Shown here: positions 23,241 to 57,654 of the stretch, one piece after another | Numbering within the stretch: position 1 is the stretch's first letter | Layout of the letters: each line of letters starts with the position of its first letter | Assembly: GCA_015680685.1 (NCBI GenBank) | Contig: MNCI01026219.1 | Span: 253,051 to 317,050, forward strand | DNA: 64,000 bases | Source of the DNA: Gnetum montanum | Taxonomy: Eukaryota > Streptophyta > Gnetopsida > Gnetales > Gnetaceae | Direction of reading: 5' to 3' | Position numbers and translations under genes: made by a program | The notes under the pieces: generated by a model | Told to the model about the DNA's origin: nothing | Databases searched by the model: none | What the model saw: only the letters and a program-made list of their open reading frames with translations

Positions 23241-26120
23241 ATTGCTAACCCATGGTCATGTTGGGATTACAGATGACACCATGACCAAAACAACCACAGG
23301 AGGAAGGACCATCTCAACAAAGGAAGAAACAACCCAAAATTGGAAGGGGCCAACAAGAACAAGCCCAAGAATAGGCAGAAGAAACCCATGCAACGAGACC
23401 TCTTCAAGAGGAGCCTGAAGTGGAATCAATTCAATAAATTCCTAAGGAAGAAGGTTACAATAGAACAATCATAGTGAGAAGAGGCACTAGGGCCTATACC
23501 GAGACTTGAAGTCATACTAACACAAGCTTTCCTTAACACAATCAAGCCCCGTGATGTCCAACACTTAGTTCTCCAGGAAATAAATTTTGGACCATTCTTA
23601 GAGAAGGCTCCAGTAGAGGTAAAAACATAGTTGCAAACTTCTCCCATGTGGCCAATCATCACTTCCAATGGGAAGTGGTACATGGGACAAACGTACCTCT
23701 TTTGGAACAATAGAATGGCATGTTCCACCATGAAGATCAAGGATATTCAAGTGTCCTACTTGGCTAAAGCCATCCTACAAGTTCTTGGGTTGCTTGATTT
23801 TGGAACACAATTGGCAGAACTATCTATGCAAGCTAAACCAAAGGTGAAAAAGTAGTGGAGCCAACGGTGTTACAAGGTTGACCGTAAGGAGTTTGGTGAG
23901 CTCACACCAGTGGAACACATATACTTCAAGAATGGCTTATCACCTCAATTTGACGATGAGGCCCAGTAAGGTGACTGCCTTCTCCACCCAAGCATGTGCC
24001 ACTCTAAGCAAGAAATTTCCAGCAAACCTTCCACAATTAATCTATCTAGAGATAGAAAGGTGTTTCAAAGAGAATGAACATAGAAGGAAAATCCTACTTT
24101 TTCCATATCTTGTCAAAAATCTTTGCAAAAGGATAAGGATAATCTGCTATGCCAACAACACAATCAGGCATACTTCTATAGCCTCTTGGTCTAAAATGAT
24201 GAAGGATAAGACATCTACTATGTCTAAAGAAGAGGAGCAACAACCACCACCTCCACCACCTACTCAAGAAACAACGTTGAAAGCCCACACTACCATTGAG
24301 TGACTGCATAAAATCCAAGAGCAGCTATTGCAACCGTAGGAGCATGGAGCAAGAATGAGTGGTGAGGATCTATCTGTGTATCAACCTATGATGAGTCACC
24401 TTAATGAAGTGGCTCAAAAAATTAGTTAGATGGAGGGAGGTGGACCAATATTTTTAGCCCAATGAATGCAGCTACCTGCGAGATTCAACCCTAATGCCTA
24501 AGAGGTGACAGTGTCTCTCTCTCAATACCATTTATTCCCAGAAATCTCTGGAAATGCCGCCTCCTTTTCAATGCTCATAGAGAAGGAAAAGGGGGCAACT
24601 ATATAGGTGATGCAACACCAAGGGTAGGAGATAGTTGTAGAAGTAGTTGTTGACAAAATTGCTAAGGTACTTAATGCATCTACGATGTCTGTGCCAAACA
24701 TATCTACACTTAGAGATGTGCAAATGCCCATAGGAACTTTCAATGGAAATTTGAATGCAACCCAACATGAAGAGTTGTTGGATTGACTGATGGGAACTGG
24801 GCAACCAATTTTAGACATCTTTGATTTTTTTCTTAACATTACTACAACGCAATCAAAGTTGCTTAAAGAAAAGGGCAAATGTATCATCCTAGAAGGGCAA
24901 CTTGAAACAGCTCAAGCACAAAAAAAATGCTTGGCCGCAGAGGTTGCTAAATTGTATGTCCATTTTGCTGATCCTACATTCCTCAACCTTGCAATAACTA
25001 GAGAGGAAGCTTTTCAGTAGGTTCAAGAATGATTAAAACAAGTTGGAGAGGGAATGGTGACATTCATCTTTAACTAGTCCATAGCATAAGCAAAGACCTA
25101 TATTCAGTTCAAAAGGACTTGGTTCAAACGCATCAAGAAAATGAAATGTTGACCACAAAAAATCATCGCCTACAAAATGTTGATGCATAAAAATAATAGA
25201 TGCAAGAATTCATTCATCAATAGTAAGAGTAGCTAGCCAAAGCGAGCATGGAATTGAGGAAATTAGCAGTGGAGAATCGCAATCTATCTATGGAGGAAGT
25301 CTGTGCCTTACACCAAAAGTCTGCCATTGAAATTGCCACCTGGAAAAATGAGGCTTTCAAATTTGAAAGAGTCAAGAATCACTACAGAGACTAGGTTGGC
25401 TTGCAAAAGGAAGCAAATGAGAAACATATTCAAGTAGCTAAGACAAAAGTAAATGAGGCCCTCCAGCAACTCTAGCAAGGAAGAGAGGTGTGGCAACCTA
25501 TCATTGATGGAATAGATGCCTATAATAAAGTAGAGATCTACATGAAGGAGTTGCAAATCGAAGAAATGATAAAATATATGGAACTGGTCAATCTTCGCTA
25601 TGCAAATCTAGCAATGCTAACTACCAAATGGCTGCAATCAAAACTTGAAAAGTAGGTGGTCAGCTTGTACTTGTTGTATGAAGCCTAGTTCAAGCACCAC
25701 AAGGACATCAAGCAAAAGTTTGAGATAGCAAACACTAAACTCAAAGTTTTCAGGGCACGATTCACTAATCAATGATCAACTGTCAAGAACTTGGCCAAGA
25801 GAATAAATGATTATCAAAAGCTACAAAATGCAATCAGGATGTTTACATCAAGTGCAAACAATTCGCTACCTGGTTCATCAATGCTAAGGAGTTGTTCTCT
25901 ACAATTCCCTATCCTTAGGATATGCCCATTCTGGTCCACAATGGCAAAGCTATGTGGACCATGCATGATCCCAATGAAAACATTGTTGGATGCTTTCCAA
26001 CTTCTACCAAAAGTTGCAGTAGTAGCTGGATAGTCATCATAGTCTCAACTACCGCATGTGCCTGAAGCTATAAAAGGTCCATCAGAACCTCAAGAACCTC
26101 CACTGCCTGGGACCATGTGA
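23240..26120 (+). pseudogene. Third coding region of element D (unassigned, coiled-coil rich)
   Basis: The stretch lies between integrase and the 3' LTR, where Athila elements carry an extra 'env-like' frame. Pieces stay open (23631-23855, 23878-24303, 24790-25020, 25791-26033). It starts with a Gln/Lys-rich stretch, has a Pro run preceded by EEEQQ (about 24230-24270), then long Lys/Glu/Gln-rich helical segments (24790-25760), for example QLETAQAQKKCLAAEVAKL. I see no signal peptide or convincing membrane span and cannot name a family. It may be structural rather than an envelope. Confidence 0.5.
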
Positions 26121-26334
26121 TCTTTTCAATTATCTTCATGCCATCAAAGGACATGTTATCTGATTTTTGTTTGGTGTTCAATTTTGTGTCATGAACATCA
26201 CAATTTATAATTTTGTTGATCCGTACATCTGGGCACTTAGTTTTGTCATCTTAGTTTTGTTATGTTATGTGCTAGTCAATAATCCTAAAGCTTTTCAATT
26301 TTGTAAAGAACTTGAGGACAAGTTTTCATTTATT

Positions 26335-26344
26335 CATGGGGGTA
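26335..26344 (+). promoter_or_regulatory. Polypurine tract of element D
   Basis: CATGGGGGTA abuts the TGATGAG start of the 3' LTR. The upstream GAGGACAAGTTTT context resembles that of Athila/Tat elements. The same GTGGGGGTA-TGATGA junction recurs on the minus strand at element F (61927). Confidence 0.7.
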
Positions 26345-27254
26345 TGATGAGTTGTAGATTGGTCACGTCGACAAGGCCTCATCAACTAGGCCCCATCGAC
26401 TGGGCCACATCGACTAAGCCCTGTTGATGCATCATTGATGCATTGACGTGGCTCCATCAACATAAGGTCTATTCTTACCTATAAATACGTGCCAACCCAC
26501 GGTGTTTAGGCATAATCGTATCATAGTGTAGCGAAGCTCTTGTAGTTTTTACATTTGAGAGTTAGAATATTTTCTTGAGTGCTTGCAGCAAGAGTCATTG
26601 AGTGTACGGACTTTTATTCGAGCACTATTGTACTTGAGCACGATAGTGTGTGTGGCAATAAAGATGAACTTCTTGATAAACCTTGTAGCATTCTAGATAG
26701 CTTAAATGTTTTATTCATGCATTTAATGTTTTCAGCTATTTATTTAATGTTCTTCAGTAATTAAGCTAATTAAGTAATTAAGCGAGATAAGCTAAATTGT
26801 GATTAAGTAAACACATAAGTACGATCGCTTCGAGCATGCGTATGACATTTGATAATCCCAACAATGCTTAACGCTTGGTAACCCAGCAACGTTATATATG
26901 TTCAAGATGTGCACGATAAGTGGGATAGAATACTTATGTTAGGACTAGTTGAGTAATAGTTAGCCAATTAGATTAAAGTAGACATTGAATTACTTTATTC
27001 TCTATCCTGTTTATTTCAAGCATCAAAACCATAAAATATAAAATGATAAAAATCATGTGTCTCAATTACACTTAAACCATACCCTTAAGCCTCACAAGTG
27101 TAGTTGGGAAGACAACAAATGTCCTCAAAGCCTAATTTACTTTCTAGAGAACTAGTGCACTAAAAAACTATAGAGTCCACAGAATTCAATCGAATCATGC
27201 GTGAACACTTCGTGATTGGTATGGTTGGGCATAGGGGTACCTCGCCACTCATCA
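26345..27254 (+). repeat. 3' LTR of element D
   Basis: Length is 910 bp. The U3 holds four to five ATCGACTAGGCCC-like repeats (about 26365-26450), then TATA-like CTATAAATAC at about 26481. It ends CTCATCA, followed by target duplication GATGG (27255-27259). Confidence 0.9.
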
Positions 27255-27959
27255 GATGGGAATGAATTGGCCAATCTAGTCAACCATTCCTATCACAAAC
27301 CTTACTATATCTAATGTTAACTTGTTTGCTTGTAGCCTTTGTTTACCTTTGTTTACAAGTTTGGACGAATGATTGACATCAATAACCTTTGTAGCCTACA
27401 ACAAGCAAGCGTGTGTGACCTCTTAGCTTTCTCTATGTGGCATCTCAAAGCACTACATACTTTGTATGAATCTTTGTGATAAAATATAGATTTCTCATGT
27501 TTTACCAATTGTAACCTATGATGGCTCATATCTGCTTATTATCTCATGTAGTCTTATGCAATCTCTTGTAATAACATGTATTCTTTAAATTATTTTCTTG
27601 TCCTCTTAAAGTTGTGCTTGCATGACGAGCCTTGAGCCATTGCAGAGATATGACTCATTGTAGCAGTAAGTCACCACATGATCTCACTACACAAGATTCA
27701 ATTAGCTTGTCTAATTGTGCCAATAGTGCTTACCTCACATCACTTCTGTTACTTCTTTTAAGCCATATCTCGTTAGCCAAATTACAATGTTCCTTACCTT
27801 GCTATTAGCGAAAACCTATGTTTGGCATTAATGCACCATGGTCATTTAACATCTTCTTCGACATGCTTCACCATCAAGTTTGTTGAATGTAACACATCTC
27901 ATTCAAGAGAAAACAAAATAAAATTTGGCCTTAGCAATGAAACCCAATGAAGGTTTCAC
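27255..27959 (+). repeat. Tandem duplication copy 2, right part
   Basis: The segment resumes the copy broken at 14029 and aligns with 13046-13669, ending with the same GAAGGTTTCAC string. It keeps about 80 bp (27860-27930) that copy 1 lost. Confidence 0.85.
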
Positions 27960-29570
27960 TTCAAAAAAATTGCCGAGATAGCCAAGAGGCCAATGAAGCT
28001 TAAAGTGAAACAAATGGCTTCAAACAAACAAAGGTAGGAGCTGAGTGATTAAAGAAGCCCAAGGATGAAGTGTCAATTCCTTTAACACATTATCAAGTGA
28101 CCAATAGTTTGAACATGAAGCATGAAACCTTTTTTCAACTAGTACGCATGTCACTGCCATACCATAGCCATGATGTCAACATTTGGAATTTTACATTAGT
28201 CCATGTGATCATTCAAATAGCCAAAGAGATCATCCTGATAGTTGAATATAATCCTTATCTCATCCTAAACTTGAAACATCATATTGTGATCTTGTTTCAC
28301 CATCGTGAGCACTCCTTAGTATGATTTGATAGCTATCGAATCAAGTGTGAAGAGGGAGCATTGGCGATGAACCTACAATGGTGTTTCACATTCTTTGTTA
28401 TGTCTTTTGGGTCAATCCTCCAAACATCAACAAAGAAAGGCCAATGAAACACCTTGAAGAAAATTCATGTAACAAATAAAAAAGGCTTAAACCCAAATTT
28501 ACATAGTAATTTGATGGGAATTTAAAGGCAAAAATAATTGTCTTACTTTCCCATCAAAAATCATACACTATGGCCCATTCTAGTAAAGTTTTGACCATTT
28601 TTCAATGTGTAAAATGAAATTTACAACCCACAAGCTAGAACTTCATTTATGCTAACATGCGAAGGTCCAAAATGTTAATACATTGCCAAAATTTGGCAGC
28701 AAAAGCCAAAAACGTTGATCACTTATATGTTGGAATTTGGGCCATGAAAATAGCCCAAATATGTCACCAAATTTGCCAAAAGAAGCTCCATACATTGGTG
28801 ACTAATACATTGTAGTTTTTTATAGTGAAAAGTATCACATACATTAGTATTTCATGCCCAAAAAGTCAAAAACGTTTGTATGCCATACACTGCAAATTTT
28901 GATCACCAGAAGCATTAGAAAGGTTGCAAGGAATGTCAAAAATTTGGTAGAAATTTAGTAGGATCAACTAGCAAAAAATCAACAAATTTAAATCAAAGTT
29001 TGCATCATTTTTAGGATTTTTGGATCATTTTCATTCAGGCCAAACTTGAGACTTTCAGAGTAATGCAAACATTCAAAAGTCCACAACCATTACTAACCAA
29101 GGCAAATCACCATAGCAAAGAGAGCCTATGGCAAGCAAAGTTTCAAAGCAGATCAATTGGGATCGGCAAGTGCGAATCTGATTGCAGAAAACACCTTGTT
29201 GTCCTCATCGAACTTCAAAGATATTGTTTCTACTCTCAGGCTTTTAAAACCCATGATTTGTACCTTTTAAACTCTTGTTTTTCACTAAATTTCTTTTACA
29301 GACAATTTAATACAAAGTTTACGATTTTCATTCTTTTACCATATTATTTTCTCTATCTCTATCCTCATTTTTTGCGCTGAACTTTAGAGTTAAAACATTT
29401 TTCGCACTTATTTCTTTTAACACTAGTAACAAACCTCGAAGTTCTCAAGCGATTGACAAGACCATTTGAGGCACTCTGGATCCTTTTCGAGGCCCTTGAA
29501 TCCAAAGTTAAACTGTTCTACGTTGGGATTTTCAATTTTTCCAGCACTGAATTTTCTAGTTGTTACAACA
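27960..29570. other. LTR-like stretch after element H (unassigned)
   Basis: Sequence downstream of the Tat-like pol. One 84-codon open frame (28070-28324) has no recognisable domain. From about 28440 the DNA looks like an LTR: scattered CATACATTGG-type motifs at 28730-28880, then a leader-like part ending TTGTTACAACA at 29570. It may be the 3' LTR of H. The TG start and a partner LTR were not found. Confidence 0.4.
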
Positions 29571-30092
29571 TCAATGTAAATTTGCTAAAGTCACAGTTGA
29601 AAAATATGGCTTGAAAGATGCAAGGGCAACATCTACTCCCTTCCCTCATTGTAAACTTAAAGAAAAGAAGATAGTCCTATTAAAACCTCCTTTATAGAGG
29701 CATGATTGGGTCCTTTAGATTCCTTGGTCAATCAAGGTCTAATCTTGAATTTGCAACCTCCTATTTATCAAGATTCATGCAAGAGCCAAGGCAAATCCAC
29801 ATGAATGCCTTGAGACATGTTGAGATATGTCAAGGCTATCCTTAATTACTTCATAAAATTTGGAAAAGGTAATAGCAACTTTCATGCTTATAGTGATACT
29901 GATTGAGGAGGATATAAAGAAGAAAAGAAGCCTAAAAATAGAACCATAATCTTTCATGGGCCCAATCCCATCTATTGGAAAAACAAGAAATAATCAATTG
30001 CACTCTTATCATGTGACATTGAATTCATGGCTATGATTGATTGTGTTCAACATATTATTGGCTGAAGAAACCCATGACTCAATTGGTCTTTC
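29571..30092 (+). pseudogene. 3' end of Copia pol, element C
   Basis: The end of the RT region reads VEKYGLKDARATSTPF (29597-29645). RNase H follows in shifted frames: HGPNPIYWKNKK near 29955, ALLSCDIEFMAMIDCVQHIIG near 30000-30060. Blocks match element A in intron 9 (GLNPIYWSIKKQ, SSCEGEFMTMADYIEHILWLKK), so both belong to one family. The RNase H end and polypurine tract are missing before the LTR. Confidence 0.65.
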
Positions 30093-31560
30093 TATTAGAA
30101 ATAGTATGAATGTATGTCTCCTAATTTCATCTTTATTTCCTTTGATGTTAAGTAGAGTAGGAAGTGGTGGTAGCTTTTGTGTTCATGTTGGTGTGTTTAG
30201 TTTGGTGTATTAAGTATTATAAGTGTGTTTGTTTGAAGAAAAAGGGTATTAGAATATTAGAGATTGAACAAATTGCTAAAAGGAACACAAACAAGCTAAG
30301 AGCCTCCATGAATGGCCAATGCTCTAAGTCAACGTCCTCCACGAAAAGGTATAACTAGGGGCGAACCCCTCCCATTGTAACTTGTCTTGCTTTTGCATTT
30401 GAGTTGAAGTGAATAGAAGCTCTCCCTAGTGTTCTTGTGCAAGCCTTCTGTGCTTGGGGAAGCTCTCAACTTTCTCCTTTCTCTTTTCTTGCATTCTTGC
30501 AACATTGCACCCTCAATTTGGAAAGTAAATCCCTTCTCATGGGTTCTCCCAACTTCTTGCAAATTTTTCTTTCATAGTTTCTCACAATTTCATGCATTTT
30601 AACATGTTTCTTACATGCATGTTTCAATTTCAAGTTCTCTCAAGTTTTTGAAGTTAACTGTATGCTTCTAGATGTCTCTACTAAAGACTTGAGAAATTTA
30701 GAAATGGTTTTATGCTTGAATTCAAGGGATTCACTCCACATTTGCAAGTTCAAGCAAATTTTTCTTTATTTTCATGCTCATGTTCATGACTTCCAACTCC
30801 TTCATTTTAATTTGATGCAAGAGCACATAAATCTCTTTGCATGTGCGTATTCCAAGCTTCTTTAGCTTGTGAGTCCTTCCACATGTTTGTCTCATATTTC
30901 TAAAGCCATCTAAAGTCCTTTTACTATGGATTTAAGAGGTTATGCATGTTTATGATGGTTGTGTTCATTGTTTACACAAATGTTAAATTCAAGGCTCAAA
31001 AGCTATTTATCTTCTCATTCAAGCTTACCTCACCATGTTTGGCGGCTATATAACATGTTTCTAGTCTTTGTTTCCAAGTCATGAACATCATCTCTTCTTA
31101 GATTGTTATCAAATTTTGGTTTCAATATCATTCTTTGTTTCCTACAAGACCATGACTTTACCATGACTCATGGTAAACATTGAAGCATTTCCAAGCAACC
31201 GTACCCTCACCACGACCTGTAGTGGGCACCCATGACCTTGTCACAACTCGTGGTCTACTCAAAGAACTACGGTTCACTCTTAGATAATCTGAAATGCAAT
31301 GAGGTACCATGAAGGCCAAAACGTTCATCATGACCTAACCATGACTTGTGGCTAGCTCATAGTATTCACAAAGTTTATTTTCTCTATTTTTGTTGGACAA
31401 CAACCTGCAATTAGCTCATGGTATAATAACACAACTTGACCACAACCCATGGTCAACCATAAACTATGATTCGTCAAAGACTAATGCAACGGAAAATCAT
31501 GTGATTGTAACCCATGAGCTTTAGCAAGGTTTTACCACCAATTATCAAGCCGACACTAAC
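30093..31560 (+). repeat. 3' LTR of Copia element C (right end approximate)
   Basis: It starts TATTAGAAATAGTATGAATG, the same terminus as element A's LTRs read on the minus strand (TTAGAAATAGTGTGAATG). Middle parts also match A: GCGAACCCCTC near 30361, then a (C)TTTTCTTGCATTC block. A CATGAC/CACGAC-rich part (31160-31460) resembles A's inner end. The right end has decayed and no target duplication is visible. Confidence 0.6.
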
Positions 31561-31588
31561 CATCCCTGTCATACCAATATTGGCAAAG

Positions 31589-31612
31589 TTATATATATAT
31601 ATATATATATAA
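31589..31612. repeat. (TA)n microsatellite
   Basis: About ten uninterrupted TA units. Confidence 0.95.
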
Positions 31613-33365
31613 TTTAGCCAAAAAGATCTTCACAATTTGTATATGGAAAATTTCAAGACCTCTAGACAAACAAGATTTGTGTATCAAAAATATGACCTTC
31701 AAACAAAGAACAAGATTTCTTTATCAAAAATATCACAACCTTTGGCCAAAGAATAAGATTTATACATTCCCATCATACACTTACTCTTACCCGAAATCTA
31801 AGGACAATTTGAAATTATGAATTTAAGGAAAATAAGCCTCAACATTTCCATGTAATACTCATTTCTCTTAGAATGTAGAATAACCCCAGATTGGTGCAAA
31901 TGCTCAATTCAATGCGAGAACAAGTATTTTTGAAACTCAATTATGGCTGACTCTCAAATAATCTCAAATTTCTATAACTGATGTTTCCGTGATGAGTTCA
32001 TGTTTATTCAATCTAGTTTACTTGCATTCACAACTTTTAACATCGATTTTGTTGACACAAGAAAAGATATGCACTCAAAAGGATTTTCCAACATGGAAGA
32101 AAATAAATGTATGCGATTTTTCAATCAAGATTTGATGCAAAGAACCTGAACCTTCCCTCTGAAATTCCTTTAAATTTCCCAAACACTGAAATTCCGATGT
32201 TTCATTATTTAAAATTAAAAATCTAATTTTTAACCTTTTTCCAACCATCAAATAACAAGAATCCAATGATTTTAAACTGCCTTGATATTCCTTTGGGATC
32301 TCAATCATCCATTTAAACATAGTCATAATTTGGCTTGATTATCCTTGAGTACAAGCAATCCTTTTACGATACCTCGATTGACCTTGGGCAAGTTCAATCA
32401 ATAAACTATAATCCCAATTTTCACCTTAATCTTCCTACGAATCATCCTAAATGACACTCAAAATTTATCATTGCTAAACCATCGCAACTAGCACACCTTA
32501 ACAAAAACAGTTTATCTATAATATTTAGATATTAAAGATTCTGACGACCTTCATCAAGTTTACATGTAAACCAAAAGAATTATCGTATTAATATTATTCA
32601 AATTTATCAGTTATTGATTATTAATGTTTATAAGACAATTATGGATTGTTTTTATTACATCAATGGTGTCATTGTAACGGAATAATTAGTGGAAAAGAAT
32701 CTGTAATAATGATATCGTTAACTTTGAAAAGACAGTCAAATCACGCCCGGACATGTAATAATTTTGTAAAAGAACATTTGAAAGGATTGAAAGCAATTCT
32801 GAGTAGATGCAACCCGCATTGCATTCGTTTCTCCCATATAAGAAATCAAGCAATGAACGGTGACACATCCAAGTATAAACAAGAACAAATATTTTTGATA
32901 TCTACTAGGAATCAGACCTTTCAAATTACTTCTAGCTTTTGTACACCAATCAACGTAATGGAAAATTTCCATTCATATGATAAATCCCATACAAAGGTGC
33001 AAAAGAAAATTAAATATGCCATTGTGAAAGTACACAACTCACAATTTTATGACTTTTAGCTTGATCCACAGCATGATGCACATAGGAATTCTGACTTCAC
33101 AATTCATCAGCAGTCTAACACACATTCAAAGGTAAGAAACAAACCCACCTTAAAGCCTGAGTCGTGTAACCATCAAAACACCATCATCAACGGCGTTCCT
33201 CACCCTAATATTTTACGTGAAATGCAGAACTAAAATTGGATGCCAATTGCCATGAACTACGTTTGCCTGTTAAGATGATGGATATTAGTAAATGCACTAG
33301 TAGTTTCCACAGAATAACCTCATAAATTATGGATGTAATTACAAGAATGATACATACAAAATTGC
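31613..33365. other. 3' flank of the gamma-tubulin gene
   Basis: AT-rich. It must contain the 3' untranslated region of the minus-strand gene directly below 33366. No canonical AATAAA is seen close to the stop, although AATTTATGAGG and TTTGTATGTA occur. A plus-strand 137-codon open frame (32646-33059) has no recognisable domain, weak coding character and no support as a gene. Confidence 0.45.
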
Positions 33366-55785
<22,420 letters not shown>

Positions 55786-55812
55786 CTTCCTCTTCTTCTT
55801 CTTCTTCTTCGC
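55786..55812 (-). repeat. (GAA)n in the 5' untranslated region
   Basis: About eight GAA/GAG units on the sense strand directly before the ATG. Purine-rich leader. It is in frame with the ATG at 55878, where it would encode a Lys/Arg run. Confidence 0.9.
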
Positions 55813-56340
55813 GCGAGTATACAGAAATGCCACTGAAAACACACTGCAACGAAACGAATCTAGCACGCACAAATGCAAACTTAGAAGAGGGAAATTTCAG
55901 TTGCCGTTTCACGATAAAAACGAGCCATGATTTTCCATTTCCATTTCCGCGGAATGCGTTCCGAGGCTTTAGTTGGCGTGATCGTTGGTCTTTATCATTT
56001 ATGCGACTTTTGGAAAATTTTGTGTTTCATCATCCCCTCATGGCGAACATCACTAAAGATGGTGGGGGCTCGTGGGTGCTGTGCTTTTAGCATAAACGGC
56101 GATCCAGCGATCCAGTATTTAAGTACTGTGAAAGTTGACGTTAGTTATATCTCTTAGGGTATTTACTTCTTGCTCCCACATCCCCATTCCTAAATTTAGT
56201 TCTTGTCCAAAACCCTATCCCCAACTCTATTTCTTGTTTGCAACATCCCACCCCTGTGAGGAAGACGTTTGCTTAGGATGGTTAGAATGAAGTTACCATG
56301 TAGTTTAAACCCCTATATTCGTTGCTCAAAAACTCCAAAA
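55813..56340 (-). promoter_or_regulatory. Probable promoter/leader region of gamma-tubulin
   Basis: The stretch upstream of the start is clearly less AT-rich than its surroundings. It holds a perfect palindrome TTCCGCGGAA at 55945-55954, which looks like a paired E2F-type core, and a weak TATA-like ACTTAAATAC near 56115 on the sense strand. The transcription start cannot be fixed from sequence alone. Confidence 0.45.
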
Positions 56341-56354
56341 TCTTGGAGGAAAAC

Positions 56355-56512
56355 CACTAGTATTAGCTTAGTGGTAAGAATCTTGATTTGAAAGCCCTAG
56401 TCATGGGTTCAATTCTAGTAGGTAATGTTGAGTTATAAATCTTGTAGTCTACCTATATTACAATTACTTCAGGGTTCGAACACCCTACCTTCCTAAAATT
56501 TTAAAAAAATTA
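56355..56512 (+). repeat. SINE-like copy 2
   Basis: A-box TTAGCTTAGTGG (56363-56374), B-box GGGTTCAATTC (56405-56415), tail GGGTTCGAACACCCTACC, then an A-rich end. Best preserved copy. Confidence 0.7.
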
Positions 56513-56569
56513 TTTGCTAGGAGACAATGAGATGAACCTACTACATGCTTTAAATTATTTTTAAAAATA

Positions 56570-56700
56570 ACAATGAGGTGTTAGCCTTGTGGTAATACTC
56601 TTGATTTGAAAACTTTAAGTCATGGGTCCAATCCTAGTAGGCAATATTGAGTTATAAAGTTCTAATTATATTATATAGAACACCCCCAACACTTGCTCCC
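56570..56700 (+). repeat. SINE-like copy 3
   Basis: A-box TTAGCCTTGTGG (56581-56592), B-box GGTCCAATCC (about 56625), tail with GAACACCCCC. Preceded by an A-rich run. Confidence 0.65.
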
Positions 56701-56760
56701 CCATCTACCAACACCCCCCACCCCCAAATGCCACCACACAAAACCAATTATTTAAAAAAC

Positions 56761-56915
56761 AATTAGGTGCTAGCCTGGTGGTAAGACTCTTGATTTGAAA
56801 GCTCCAAATTATGGATTTGATTCTAGTGAACAATGTTGAGTTCTATTTGGACTATATATCTTGAGGTGTATCTATATTACAATCATTTTAGGTTCCGACC
56901 CCCTTTAAATTATTT
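56761..56915 (+). repeat. SINE-like copy 4
   Basis: A-box CTAGCCTGGTGG (56770-56781), B-box GGATTTGATTCT, tail GGTTCCGACCCCC. Preceded by TTTAAAAAACAATTAG. Confidence 0.65.
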
Positions 56916-57104
56916 TAAAAACCATAATATATTGGTACTTGGGGACTATCATTTAAAGTGATGGTAAGGTACTTATTTCTCAAGTCAAAGACCTACCACT
57001 TGAAGAGGTTAGGTTTTTTCTTATCTACCAATCCTTTTAGGATCCCACTTGGTGGGATAAGCATTGTGATTATTGATGATCCTTTTTAATATATTGGTAC
57101 TTAG

Positions 57105-57420
57105 CTTTTGACACCTTACCTACACTAAAATCATCTTGAATCTTTTTTCCAAGTCTTTATTGGTCTTTCTTTTAGTGGCTTTCCTAGAACAATGATGTAT
57201 CTATCTTTTTTGTAGGCTCATTCTCTAGTCTTCTTTGAACATGTCCAAACCATTGAAGTCACCATTCTTGTAGCTTATCTGAAAAAGCTACTCTAAGTTT
57301 TCCTCCAATGTTTGTATTATGAAATTTATCTCTTGTGGTCATTCAAAATGCATCTAAGCATTCACATTTTTATTACATTAATTTGTTATTCATGCCTAAT
57401 TTGTAAATAAGGAGGATGTT
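57105..57420 (-). pseudogene. LINE C-terminal fragment (WFGHVQRR type)
   Basis: On the minus strand, ignoring stops, the sequence reads HNTNIGGKLRVAFSDKLQEW, then LQWFGHVQRRLENEPTKKID. This is the well-known end of plant LINE reverse transcriptases (RNExIR...KMRExRLRWFGHVxRRP). Codons for the preceding MRMLRWM-type block are recognisable but decayed near 57350-57400. A different LINE type from the one in intron 2. The rest of its pol is not recognised in the following sequence. Confidence 0.55.
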
Positions 57421-57534
57421 TAGTCCAAAGACATGTTTTTAACAATATTTATCCCAATACATATAGTTAAATTAAAATTTTATGGAAAGGGAGGTAGGGA
57501 TACTTGGAAACTGAAACATTTTTTTAACAATACT

Positions 57535-57650
57535 TACCACCGAGACATATAGTCCAATTACAACTCTATAACCCAATATTGCCCCCTAGAATCAAACCTA
57601 TAACTTGGAGTTTCTAAATCAAGAGTCTTACCACTAAGCTAACACCTTAT
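57535..57650 (-). repeat. SINE-like copy 5 (minus)
   Basis: Reverse-strand A-box at 57631-57642 (TTAGCTTAGTGG) and B-box at about 57588-57599 (GGTTTGATTCTA). Same family. Confidence 0.65.
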
Positions 57651-57654
57651 TGGT

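Larger units (their letters stand above)
14030..27254 (+). mobile_element. Complete Athila-like Ty3/gypsy element D (13.2 kb)
   Basis: Both LTRs begin TGATGAG and end CTCATCA, so the termini are inverted 7-mers. Order inside: primer-binding site, gag, protease, RT, RNase H, integrase, a long third region, polypurine tract. The RT reads FMDDFS and the thumb reads GIEVDPKK, which together with the primer site and the extra 3' region point to the Athila branch. All coding parts carry stops, so it cannot move by itself. It landed in copy 2 of the tandem duplication. Confidence 0.85.

Noticed and set aside
23240-26120. Env-like glycoprotein in element D
   Set aside because: Position would fit, but no signal peptide, transmembrane anchor or glycoprotein motif can be seen. 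Left as unassigned.
30164-30358. Small plus-strand frame with a Cys-rich hydrophobic start
   Set aside because: It lies entirely within the LTR of Copia C, in sequence alignable with other LTRs.
32646-33059. 137-codon plus-strand frame as a gene
   Set aside because: No recognisable domain, AT-driven codon use, no promoter or splice context, and it sits in the 3' flank of an opposite-strand gene.
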